IMG/VR virus record: IMGVR_UViG_3300027233_000019
Coordinates: 1-25,639 of that record
Strand: one strand, 5' to 3'
From: a virus
DNA length: 25,639 nucleotides
A program made the translations under genes and the position numbers. The notes beneath the pieces are model-generated. The model worked only from the letters and a program-made list of their open reading frames with translations. It did not search any database and was not told the origin of the DNA. Positions 15,133 through 20,562 of the stretch are shown here, one piece after another; the stretch's first letter is position 1, and the number at the start of each line of letters is the position of its first letter.

Positions 15133-15372
15133 ATGAGTGATTTTGAAATTTCAAACAGAGGTACAACCGAAGAAATTAGATTATCCAGACAACTCGCAAA
15201 TGAGGTGGATTGGGTAATTCAATCAGGTGGAGTACTTGCTGTCCAGATAGAAAACGCGTATAAGCCATTAAAAGCTTTTTACGAAAGACAACTTGCAAAT
15301 GAAGGTTATGAGGAAAGTACTTTCCCTAAGCCTTTGCAGAACGATTTATTCAATAAGGAGATTTGGGAATAA
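15133..15372 (+). CDS. Small early protein, unknown function
   Basis: 79 aa, first gene after an early promoter with a good AGGAGA ribosome-binding site. Mixed charge, predicted helical, with a central hydrophobic stretch (VDWVIQSGGVLAVQIENAY) too short for a certain membrane span. No motif recognised. Its TAA overlaps the next ATG (TAATG). As the first product of an early unit it may be a host-takeover factor; that is inference from position only. Confidence 0.65.
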   Translation: MSDFEISNRGTTEEIRLSRQLANEVDWVIQSGGVLAVQIENAYKPLKAFYERQLANEGYEESTFPKPLQNDLFNKEIWE

Positions 15373-15563
15373 TGCCAAAAATCTATGAGAGTCCCGATAA
15401 AGGGAAAACGGTCTATGCAAGAGAAATGGGCTCACCTGTGAGTAGCCGGACTCTTGTAGAAGAATTAAAGAAACCTTATACTAATGGAGTTGTAGGAATG
15501 GACAATTCAGAAATAGAATTAGCTCGAAAAGTTTCTAAGACTTGGAGCATGGAGCAAGATTAA
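15372..15563 (+). CDS. Small early protein, conserved-looking
   Basis: 63 aa from ATG 15372 (TAATG overlap, AAGGAG about 10 nt upstream); a longer in-frame TTG start at 15363 lies within the previous gene and is less likely. Sequence features: KIYESPDKGKTVYAREMG and a C-terminal helix ending MDNSEIELARKVSKTWSMEQ. No known domain. It is coupled to the next gene by another TAATG. Confidence 0.65.
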   Translation: MPKIYESPDKGKTVYAREMGSPVSSRTLVEELKKPYTNGVVGMDNSEIELARKVSKTWSMEQD

Positions 15564-15901
15564 TGACTGAATATGTTAAAGTGAGTTGTGTGTCTATGTT
15601 TAGACAAACCTATATGATTCCTGTTGATGAATTGCAGCAAGAGAATACTGAAATTGATATTCTTCAAGATCCAGCTAAACAAATAGAATGGGCTGAAGAT
15701 AGTGTATCATCAGAATCAGTAGATGAGTTCTCTCAGAAGTGGTTGGGTGAAACTATTACAGAATCTTCTATATTAACAACAGATCAAGTATTAGATTTAT
15801 TTGATAAAGATAATCCTAATCTTGTTAAAGAATGGGATAGAGAACGTAAGTTAAAATTCGTTCGTAATTGGAAGGTACCAGCTCATCCTACTGCAAAGTG
15901 A
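15563..15901 (+). CDS. Small acidic phage protein, unknown function
   Basis: 112 aa from ATG 15563, with GGAG 8 nt upstream. The N-terminal part (VKVSCVSMFRQTYMIPVDEL) reads like beta strands and recalls a conserved protein of T4-like marine phages that begins similarly and later has an EEFSQKYIGET-type motif, here DEFSQKWLGET. The rest is acidic and helical. Function unknown. Its TGA overlaps the GTG start of the glutaredoxin gene (GTGA). Confidence 0.65.
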   Translation: MTEYVKVSCVSMFRQTYMIPVDELQQENTEIDILQDPAKQIEWAEDSVSSESVDEFSQKWLGETITESSILTTDQVLDLFDKDNPNLVKEWDRERKLKFVRNWKVPAHPTAK

Positions 15902-16143
15902 TTAAAATTTATGGTGTTGCCTCTTGCGGTACTTGTGAAACTGCTAAGAAAAAATGTCAAGAGTTTGGTGTCGAATACGAATACTACGATATAGTATACC
16001 GACGATATTATTTAGAAGCTGTTGAAGCCAATGCTGATATGACTAAAATTCCACATATCATTGTAGATGGTGAATACATAGGTGATTATAAAAACCTATT
16101 AAGCTTTCTCAGAGGTGTAAGATATGGAATTAAAGGAATATAA
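15898..16143 (+). CDS. grx: Glutaredoxin
   Basis: 81 aa from GTG 15898. The thioredoxin-fold pattern is compact and complete: KIYGVASCGTC (active site CGTC), a following helix ETAKKKCQEFG, YEYYDIV strand, cis-Pro KIPHIIVDG and GDYKNL for glutathione binding. It reduces disulfides with glutathione; the likely client is phage ribonucleotide reductase, although NrdB here already has a fused glutaredoxin with a CPFC site, so the two may serve different partners. The 4-nt overlap GTGA with the previous gene fixes the start; an upstream in-frame ATG would add an unrelated tail. Confidence 0.88.
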   Translation: MIKIYGVASCGTCETAKKKCQEFGVEYEYYDIVYRRYYLEAVEANADMTKIPHIIVDGEYIGDYKNLLSFLRGVRYGIKGI

Positions 16144-16302
16144 GTGTTAGATAAATTCAATCACTGGAAAGATGTATGCAAGGTACATTGGAAAGAAATT
16201 GTTACACTATCGGTAGCATTACATTGGATAGTTGACTTGTTTATTTTAGGACCTATTGTATTCTTTTTAGGTGTCATGTTTGGTTTACATTTGGAGCATT
16301 AA
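16144..16302 (+). CDS. 52-residue single-span membrane protein
   Basis: GTG start directly after the glutaredoxin stop, with AAGGA 7 nt upstream. Reads LDKFNHWKDVCKVHWKEIV then a hydrophobic span (VDLFILGPIVFFLGVMFGL). The first line (WKDVCKVHWKEI) resembles a small membrane protein of marine T4-like phages (from memory). The next small gene begins with almost the same residues (MLDKF), suggesting a duplicated or co-evolved pair. Confidence 0.6.
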   Translation: MLDKFNHWKDVCKVHWKEIVTLSVALHWIVDLFILGPIVFFLGVMFGLHLEH

Positions 16303-16307
16303 TATTA

Positions 16308-16421
16308 ATGTTAGATAAATTTTTAGATAACTTACAAGCGTGGAGTATTACCGCTTTAGTATATGTTGGTATGGCTTTATGGTGCTTAATATTTCTTATT
16401 ATAGGTTTTAGTTATTTGTAG
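16308..16421 (+). CDS. 37-residue single-span membrane peptide
   Basis: MLDKFLDNLQAWSITALVYV and a hydrophobic end (MALWCLIFLIIGFSYL), with one transmembrane segment. It starts 5 nt after the previous gene; GGAG lies 12 nt upstream, so initiation may rely on coupling. Its stop codon abuts the late promoter at 16422. The shared LDKF start with the preceding peptide hints at related membrane peptides. Function unknown. Confidence 0.5.
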   Translation: MLDKFLDNLQAWSITALVYVGMALWCLIFLIIGFSYL

Positions 16422-16429
16422 TATAAATA
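16422..16429 (+). promoter_or_regulatory. T4-type late promoter TATAAATA with RBS-hiding hairpin
   Basis: Exact late -10. A 7-bp inverted repeat AATAACC (16426-16432) / GGTTATT (16450-16456) covers the AGGG ribosome-binding site of the thermonuclease gene. With T4 spacing the late start is near 16435, just past the 5' arm, so late mRNA lacks the hairpin while read-through early mRNA carries it. Confidence 0.75.
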
Positions 16430-16459
16430 ACCGTTATAAACAATAATAGGGTTATTAAC

Positions 16460-16942
16460 ATGTATGAATATAGAACAAAATTAATTAAAGTCGTTGATGG
16501 TGATACAGTAGACGTAGATATCGATCTCGGCTTTGGAATCTGGTTAAGAGATGAACGAGTCCGTATTATGGGGATTGATACTCCAGAATCTAGAACTCGA
16601 AATAAGGTTGAAAAACTTTTTGGAAAGGCAGCTAGTAAAAGATTAAAAGAATTACTAGGACCAAAACCAGTATTGAGAACTCAGGTTGCTCGTGATGGTG
16701 AAGATATGAAAGGCAAGTTCGGTCGTATCCTTGGAGACTTTGATGTCTACTGTTCAACAACAGACTCATGGCGTCCAGTGACAGTTGTGTTGTCTGCGGA
16801 AGGTCATTGTGTACCTTACACAGGTGGATCTAAAGAAGATACTCTTGCTGCTCATTTAGTTAACAGAGAAAAGTTATTAGAGTCAGGTTATGTTGATAAG
16901 AAACAATATGATAAGCTAATGGCTACAGGTAAATATATTTAA
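16460..16942 (+). CDS. Thermonuclease (SNase family)
   Basis: 160 aa; Ca2+-dependent phosphodiesterase fold that cleaves DNA or RNA. Key motifs: VVDGDTVDVDID (strand with metal-binding Asp), RVRIMGIDTPE with R35, D40, T41 and E43 (the same numbers as S. aureus nuclease), and KGKFGRILG with the second catalytic Arg (R89). No signal peptide is seen, so it likely acts inside the cell, for example on host DNA for nucleotide salvage or in late DNA processing. The late promoter and hairpin just upstream suggest translation only late in infection. It is followed 16 nt later by a small basic gene. Confidence 0.9.
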   Translation: MYEYRTKLIKVVDGDTVDVDIDLGFGIWLRDERVRIMGIDTPESRTRNKVEKLFGKAASKRLKELLGPKPVLRTQVARDGEDMKGKFGRILGDFDVYCSTTDSWRPVTVVLSAEGHCVPYTGGSKEDTLAAHLVNREKLLESGYVDKKQYDKLMATGKYI

Positions 16943-16958
16943 ATAATGGAGAATTGTT

Positions 16959-17162
16959 ATGCCAATCAAATTCAAAGAAAATCAAGTAGTTAGAGATAAG
17001 GCTACAGGAAAGAAAACCACTCATAGATTTCATATGAACGCAACTGCGTTAAAGGAATTACTTGAAACATTTTCAAGACGTGGTACTTCTCCAAAACTTA
17101 GGCAAAAGATACGCAACGAATTGATTCGAAGAAACGTTGAAATTCCTGCGATCGCTGATTGA
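16959..17162 (+). CDS. Small basic helical protein
   Basis: 67 aa, basic, with GGAG 8 nt before ATG. Begins PIKFKENQVVRDKATGKKTT, then two helices (ALKELLETFSRRG, KLRQKIRNELIRR). Likely nucleic-acid or protein binding, but no family is recognised with certainty; similar short proteins occur in T4-like marine phages. A HIP1 octamer lies at 17148, near its stop. The early promoter of the first structured RNA starts 29 nt after the stop. Confidence 0.65.
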   Translation: MPIKFKENQVVRDKATGKKTTHRFHMNATALKELLETFSRRGTSPKLRQKIRNELIRRNVEIPAIAD

Positions 17163-17191
17163 AAATAAGTCAATTATTTTTCATCTAGGGG

Positions 17192-17220
17192 TTGACAAGG
17201 GCCCCAAACTGTGATATAAT
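17192..17220 (+). promoter_or_regulatory. Early sigma70 promoter for the long structured RNA
   Basis: TTGACA (17192-17197), 17-nt spacer ending TGTGA, TATAAT (17215-17220). The -35 sits in the loop of a GGGG (17188-17191) / CCCC (17202-17205) inverted repeat. Predicted +1 near 17227. No credible protein-coding frame follows for more than 350 nt. Confidence 0.92.
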
Positions 17221-17226
17221 ATACTT

Positions 17227-17650
17227 ATATTGAGGGAAACACCCCCGTCGGTAAGAGAAAGTAGAACTCGCGGTTCTACACACCGAGGAGATAGTTTGCA
17301 CGAGATGACGACATTATCGATCGTTCAGAGGCAAGATTAAAGGTGGACAAACCCGTACGGTAGCTTAAGGAAGACCGATCTAGGAATAGATGTAATCACA
17401 CGGGTACAGAACGAATCAATATAGACTGAGGCGAGCTCGGGTATGAAGAAACGCTTGATACCATAGTGGGAGAGAAACCCCGCAGTCGGAAAGGGATAGG
17501 CTATTAGGTTTGCGCCTTATAGCGACACAAGAACTTAGCGGTTCAGGATCTTTTATCTTTAGGAAATTCAGGAGGCTTAATTGCTACCCCTGCTTGGAAT
17601 ACTGATATTAACGAGTACGATGTAAGTCCGAGGCCAGCCAGTCGCTCTAT
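17227..17650 (+). ncRNA. Long structured non-coding RNA (about 420 nt), family not recognised
   Basis: A stretch with no long open frame, higher G+C than its surroundings, and a perfect early promoter at its start. Several strong helices are readable: GTAGAAC/GTTCTAC (17261/17273, 7 bp) inside TCGGT/ACCGA (17248/17282); ACCCGT/ACGGGT (17351/17400) enclosing CGGT/ACCG and AUCUA-GGAA-UAGAU, a GNRA-capped hairpin (17378-17391); GACUG/CAGUC (17424/17483) enclosing GGTAT/ATACC (17440/17458) and GTGGG/CCCGC (17466/17479); GCTAT/AUAGC plus AGG/CCU (17500-17523); GAAC/GTTC (17531/17541). There are no tRNA, tmRNA, RNase P or 6S hallmarks. An SD-preceded 14-codon frame lies at 17581. The 3' end is uncertain: no clear terminator, and a T-rich stretch near 17650. 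Ends are approximate. Confidence 0.8.
17581..17625 (+). CDS. Possible 14-residue hydrophobic peptide inside the long RNA
   Basis: A perfect AGGAGG (17570-17575) lies 5 nt before TTG 17581, which opens a frame reading (M)LPLLGILILTSTM and stopping at 17625. The ideal ribosome-binding site inside an otherwise non-coding RNA makes either a hydrophobic peptide or a non-translational ribosome-binding role possible. TTG start and short length keep confidence low. Confidence 0.3.
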   Translation: MLPLLGILILTSTM

Positions 17651-17658
17651 TTTATATT

Positions 17659-17820
17659 ATGAATAAACCCAATAAAAACTTTCTAATTAACTTTAGTCCA
17701 CTATTGATAGTGGCTGTTGTTATGCTAACTATAATCATCTGCTCTTACTTAAATGATAGAGAAGAAGTAGTTGGATACACAGACCACGGAATTCCTATTA
17801 AAAAGAAAGAAATAAAATGA
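17659..17820 (+). CDS. 53-residue single-span membrane protein
   Basis: ATG 17659 follows the long RNA directly. Reads [14 protein letters not shown], then a hydrophobic span ([17 protein letters not shown]), then a charged tail ([19 protein letters not shown]). No good ribosome-binding site, so expression would come from read-through of the 17192 promoter. Its TGA overlaps an in-frame ATG at 17817 of the longer version of the bS21 frame (ATGA), which could make a second bS21 isoform. Function unknown. Confidence 0.5.
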   Translation: MNKPNKNFLINFSPLLIVAVVMLTIIICSYLNDREEVVGYTDHGIPIKKKEIK

Positions 17821-17829
17821 AAAAAACAG

Positions 17830-17857
17830 TTGACAAATACACTTTGTGTGTTATAAT
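17830..17857 (+). promoter_or_regulatory. Early sigma70 promoter for bS21 (predicted leaderless)
   Basis: TTGACA (17830-17835), 16-nt spacer with ACAC/GTGT and ACAAA/TTTGT dyads, TATAAT (17852-17857). Seven to eight nt downstream lies ATG 17865, so the predicted +1 is at or next to the A of the start codon. Confidence 0.85.
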
Positions 17858-17864
17858 AATACCT

Positions 17865-18164
17865 ATGATATACAATAATAAAAACAAACTGATTAATGGT
17901 AGAACCGTTGATCTTAAGCCAGGGCCTAGACACCCTAAAGATAAAAGACCGCAAAGGGACATGCCTTTTGATATAGCACTTAGAAAATTTAGAAAACAGA
18001 TTGAAAAAGCTGGGATCGTAAAAGAACTAAGAGCTAGAGAATTTTATGAAAAGCCAACTGCAAAAAGAAAGCGCAAGAAGGCAGAAGCATGTAAGAGAGA
18101 AATGAAGAGAGTATCTTCAGAGTTCAGCCCTTATAATGCAAAAGGACAAAGACATTACAAATAA
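17865..18164 (+). CDS. rpsU: Ribosomal protein bS21, phage-encoded
   Basis: 99 aa from ATG 17865. The bS21 core is unmistakable: [38 protein letters not shown], then [10 protein letters not shown], matching E. coli bS21 from its PFDVALRRF to its C-terminal basic helix. About 30 extra residues precede the core. bS21 sits by the 3' end of 16S rRNA near the anti-Shine-Dalgarno and is exchangeable, so a phage copy can be swapped into host ribosomes. A longer frame from ATG 17817 is open, but those codons are the promoter itself, so 17865 is preferred; it has no ribosome-binding site. Internal ATG 17961 starts exactly at the core. Phage bS21 is known from pelagiphage HTVC008M (from memory). Confidence 0.93.
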   Translation: MIYNNKNKLINGRTVDLKPGPRHPKDKRPQRDMPFDIALRKFRKQIEKAGIVKELRAREFYEKPTAKRKRKKAEACKREMKRVSSEFSPYNAKGQRHYK

Positions 18165-18172
18165 ATGTTAAA

Positions 18173-18192
18173 AAAGGGTTGACAAACCCTTT
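18173..18192 (+). terminator. 8-bp hairpin after bS21 that contains the next -35
   Basis: AAAGGGTT (18173-18180), loop GACA, AACCCTTT (18185-18192), perfect, 9 nt after the bS21 stop. It may end bS21 transcription, although no U-run follows beyond the stem. The TTGACA of the next promoter spans stem and loop, so one element may serve both ends. Confidence 0.4.
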
Positions 18193-18207
18193 CTAATGTG
18201 ATATAAT
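18179..18207 (+). promoter_or_regulatory. Early sigma70 promoter for the short structured RNA
   Basis: TTGACA (18179-18184), 17-nt spacer ending TGTGA, TATAAT (18202-18207). Predicted +1 near 18214, three nt before the 5' arm of the RNA's closing helix. Confidence 0.92.
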
Positions 18208-18213
18208 AGTTTT

Positions 18214-18398
18214 ATAGGTTGGTGGGTAAAACCATGACGGCGAGATGGAATCACGGAGTTAATAGCTCTACCATTTAAGACCCACGACGGATATACTGCC
18301 TTCGGGAGCAACACCCTTACTACCGATACGTCTCCACGGAGAGTACCATACTGAGTAGGAACGGAACGCCAAAGAAGCGACCACCAACCACCTTTTTT
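18214..18398 (+). ncRNA. Short structured non-coding RNA (about 185 nt) closed by 9-bp end helix
   Basis: No coding frame. The ends pair: GGTTGGTGG (18217-18225) with CCACCAACC (18381-18389), followed after ACC by six T (18393-18398). Inside are GTGGGT/ACCCAC (18222/18280), which competes with part of the closing helix, enclosing ATGG/CCAT (18245/18271) and GAGTT/AGCTC (18256/18264); a CC-UUCG-GG tetraloop (18299-18306); CTTACT/AGTAGG (18316/18354) enclosing TCTC-CACG-GAGA (18331-18342). The shared bases suggest two alternative folds. Its perfect early promoter implies strong, immediate expression. I do not recognise the family; marine-metagenome RNA classes such as IMES are candidates to test. 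The U-run may end transcription or leak into the gene at 18413. Confidence 0.82.
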
Positions 18399-18412
18399 AT
18401 TATGGAGTTTTT

Positions 18413-18817
18413 ATGGCGTTAGCACGAGGATTATCTACAATCCAAAGCAAACGATACGTATCTAAAATCAACAAAGCTCGTCTAAAAGAGCTTGAATTAG
18501 AGTGGCGTAAACACAACAAATTTATGAAGCAGAAAGGTATGCACGATCTGAGATACGATAATTTCTCAGACTACCTTGACTACTGCTTTGGTAAAATCAA
18601 ACTTAAAACTACTTTCCAACCTTACGAGGCTAAAGAGACTTATCGTCGACAAGATAATAGCGATAAATATCCATCAGCTGCAATGACAAAACCAACTAAA
18701 GCTATTGATAATAGTTGGAAGGCAGAAGAAAGTAAAAACTTTACAGTAGCACCTGCATATAACAAAGGTGCTTATCAAGTAATTCCACGTACAGATGTAC
18801 AGCATATAGGTAAATAA
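18413..18817 (+). CDS. Conserved T4-like marine phage protein
   Basis: 134 aa, basic. Starts MALARGLSTIQSKRYVSK, then a Lys/Glu-rich helix (LKELELEWRKHNKFMKQ), YLDYCFGKIKLKTTFQPYE and a Pro/Ser/Thr-rich tail ending AYQVIPRTDVQHIGK. This combination (ALxRGLSTI, LExEWRxHNKxMK, FxPYE) recalls a widespread small protein of T4-like cyanophages with unknown function. GGAG lies 5 nt upstream of ATG. The gene follows the short structured RNA's U-run by 14 nt, so its expression may depend on read-through. Confidence 0.72.
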   Translation: MALARGLSTIQSKRYVSKINKARLKELELEWRKHNKFMKQKGMHDLRYDNFSDYLDYCFGKIKLKTTFQPYEAKETYRRQDNSDKYPSAAMTKPTKAIDNSWKAEESKNFTVAPAYNKGAYQVIPRTDVQHIGK

Positions 18818-18820
18818 TAA

Positions 18821-19102
18821 ATGAAATGGCCAGAGAGACAACCGTGGCATGACGGTTTTAGAATGCAATTTGATTATGATGATTATATCATGTCAGTTGT
18901 ACAATTTACAGGTTCGTATGGACATAGAGCAGGTTTATGGGAAGTAGCTTTTATGGATAGAGCAACTCAGGACTTTGTAGAACCACCACTTGACTTTATG
19001 AGTGAATATTCGTGGTCAGGCGACGTTGGTATCTATGGGCATCTCACTGATCCAGACGTTGATAGAATCCATGTTGCAATGAGTCAGTTGGGAACACTAT
19101 GA
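18821..19102 (+). CDS. Small acidic protein, unknown function
   Basis: 93 aa, acidic, rich in aromatic residues and Gly, with likely beta strands (FRMQFDYDDYIMSVVQF, GLWEVAFMD) and a segment GHLTDPDVDRIHVAMSQL. No known domain. It starts 3 nt after the previous stop without its own strong ribosome-binding site and overlaps the next gene by four bases (ATGA), so it belongs to the same translation unit. Confidence 0.65.
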   Translation: MKWPERQPWHDGFRMQFDYDDYIMSVVQFTGSYGHRAGLWEVAFMDRATQDFVEPPLDFMSEYSWSGDVGIYGHLTDPDVDRIHVAMSQLGTL

Positions 19103-19305
19103 GTAAGTGGCACGGTGGTAAAGGCTCAGGCCGTAGAACAAATCGAGATGATAAAGCATACTCAGATAATTGGGATAAGATCTTTGGTAAAAAAGACGAT
19201 AAAGATCTAGGGCTTGAAGGTGACACACGCGATCCTATAGAGAAATACTCACACCCAGTTTACACAAGATATCCACATTTAAAAGATGAGAAAGATGAAG
19301 GTTGA
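19099..19305 (+). CDS. Small hydrophilic conserved phage protein
   Basis: 68 aa beginning MSKWHGGKGSGRRTNRDDKA and containing NWDKIFGKK, then an acidic/basic tail. The MSKWHGGKGS-x-RR ... YxxNWxxIFGKK pattern recurs in T4-like and other phages (from memory), function unknown. ATGA overlap with the preceding gene. The next early promoter lies 20 nt after its stop. Confidence 0.7.
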   Translation: MSKWHGGKGSGRRTNRDDKAYSDNWDKIFGKKDDKDLGLEGDTRDPIEKYSHPVYTRYPHLKDEKDEG

Positions 19306-19325
19306 GTACTTAATGAAAATATATG

Positions 19326-19354
19326 TTGACAAATCAATTTAGATGTGTTATAAT
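19326..19354 (+). promoter_or_regulatory. Early sigma70 promoter upstream of DNA ligase
   Basis: TTGACA (19326-19331), 17-nt spacer with an imperfect ACAAATC/GATGTGT dyad, TATAAT (19349-19354). The leader CTCATAAATTAAATAATGG nearly repeats the primase leader. Predicted +1 near 19361 puts ATG 19385 24 nt downstream. Confidence 0.9.
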
Positions 19355-19384
19355 ATACTCATAAATTAAATAATGGAAACGCTT

Positions 19385-20509
19385 ATGGAAAATATAACAT
19401 CGCTACCCACTCTTTATAAAAGAGATACAAAAGGTAAAATCAGACAACTAACTATCCAATATGGATGGGACTCTGATGATGTTGCAGCTGTTAGAAGTAT
19501 TGCAGGGTTACAAGACGGAAAGAAAGTCACATCAGGCTGGAACGAAAGTAAAGCAAAAAATGTTGGACGTTCTAATGCAACTACTGCACAAACACAAGCA
19601 ATATCTGAAGCAATGAGTCTCTTTGATCGTAGAATCGAAAAAGAATATTTTAAAGATATCAAAGACATTGATTCTTATACTGCATTTAAACCAATGTTAG
19701 CTGGTGGTTATAAGCAAGACGATGATATGTTTCCAGTAATTGCTCAACCAAAGCTTGATGGTATTCGTTGTATTGCGAACAAAAGCGGACTTTGGACAAG
19801 AGCAAATAAGCCAATCACGAGTTGCCCTCATATATGGGAAGAGATTAAACCACTCTTTGATAAGAATCCAGAGTACATATTTGATGGTGAGCTATACAAC
19901 CATGCTCTTAAAGATGATTTCAATAAAATTACATCTCTTGTTCGTAAACAAAAAACTACAGAGGCTGATACTTTAGAGGCTGCAAAATTAGTAGAGTACC
20001 ATGTTTATGATATGTACGACTCTTCTAATGGAGATTTAATATTCTCAGAAAGATTCTTTAAGCTATGCGGAAAACTTTCTAAAATGACAACAATCAAAAC
20101 AGTCGATACAGTGTTAACACATACACAAGATTCTCTTGATGAACTATATTCAAAATGGACTGAAGACGGCTACGAAGGCCAAATGGTACGACATGATAAA
20201 TCATACGAAAACAAAAGAAGTAAATATCTTTTAAAGCGTAAGGAATTTCTTACCGATGAATTTGATGTCGTGTCAATGTTAGAAGGTAAAGGTAATTGGT
20301 CGGGACACGTAAAACATTTTGTATTACGTAAACCTGATGGAACAAACTTTGGAGCAGGAGTAAGAGGTAAACAAGAAGTACTAAGTAAATTATGGGCTGA
20401 TGGCAATATGCCAAATTGGGCTACACTCAGATACTTTAATGAGACACCTGATGGAATACCAAGATTCCCAGTTGTTATTGATTATGGATTTGGCAAGAGA
20501 GAAGACTAA
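19385..20509 (+). CDS. ATP-dependent DNA ligase
   Basis: 374 aa from ATG 19385 (TGGAAA as ribosome-binding site, and the same distance to +1 as primase and RNase H); ATG 19373 would add four residues. Seals nicks between Okazaki fragments. Nucleotidyltransferase motifs: AQPKLDGIR with the adenylated Lys (K123), FDGELY (motif III), GYEGQMVR (motif IV) and KYLLKRKE (motif V), followed by an OB-fold domain. The first 100 residues (LYKRDTKGKIRQLTIQYG ... KNVGRSNATTAQTQA) form an extra N-terminal domain seen in some large-phage ligases and unlike T4 gp30. The stop overlaps a micro-ORF (TAATG). Confidence 0.93.
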   Translation: MENITSLPTLYKRDTKGKIRQLTIQYGWDSDDVAAVRSIAGLQDGKKVTSGWNESKAKNVGRSNATTAQTQAISEAMSLFDRRIEKEYFKDIKDIDSYTAFKPMLAGGYKQDDDMFPVIAQPKLDGIRCIANKSGLWTRANKPITSCPHIWEEIKPLFDKNPEYIFDGELYNHALKDDFNKITSLVRKQKTTEADTLEAAKLVEYHVYDMYDSSNGDLIFSERFFKLCGKLSKMTTIKTVDTVLTHTQDSLDELYSKWTEDGYEGQMVRHDKSYENKRSKYLLKRKEFLTDEFDVVSMLEGKGNWSGHVKHFVLRKPDGTNFGAGVRGKQEVLSKLWADGNMPNWATLRYFNETPDGIPRFPVVIDYGFGKRED

Positions 20510-20562
20510 TGAATTGGAAATGTAAACAAATTAAGCAATTAGATGCTGGAGAAAAACTATGA
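20509..20562 (+). CDS. Possible 17-residue linker micro-ORF
   Basis: MNWKCKQIKQLDAGEKL, starting on the ligase stop (TAATG) and ending on the next gene's ATG (ATGA). The double overlap gives an unbroken ribosome path from ligase to the gene at 20559. The sequence is basic and helical. It could be only a coupling device; the next gene also has GGAG of its own. Confidence 0.35.
   Translation: MNWKCKQIKQLDAGEKL

Noticed and set aside
17322-17345. Possible group I intron core (CGTTCAGAGGCAAGATTA resembles the R element)
   Set aside because: No matching P7 partner or S element downstream and no split flanking exon.
17424-17487. Cloverleaf-like domain that might be a tRNA or tmRNA part
   Set aside because: Only a 5-bp closing stem, no T-loop consensus, no CCA end and wrong loop sizes; treated as one domain of the long RNA.
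17817-17864. N-terminal extension of bS21 from ATG 17817
   Set aside because: These codons are the -35/-10 promoter itself and the residues do not fit bS21; kept only as a possible read-through isoform.
18381-18398. CACCUUUUUU-like tail as a 16S anti-Shine-Dalgarno mimic
   Set aside because: It reads ACCACCTTTTTT, not CACCTCCTTT; the match is too poor, and the bases are better explained by the closing helix and U-run.
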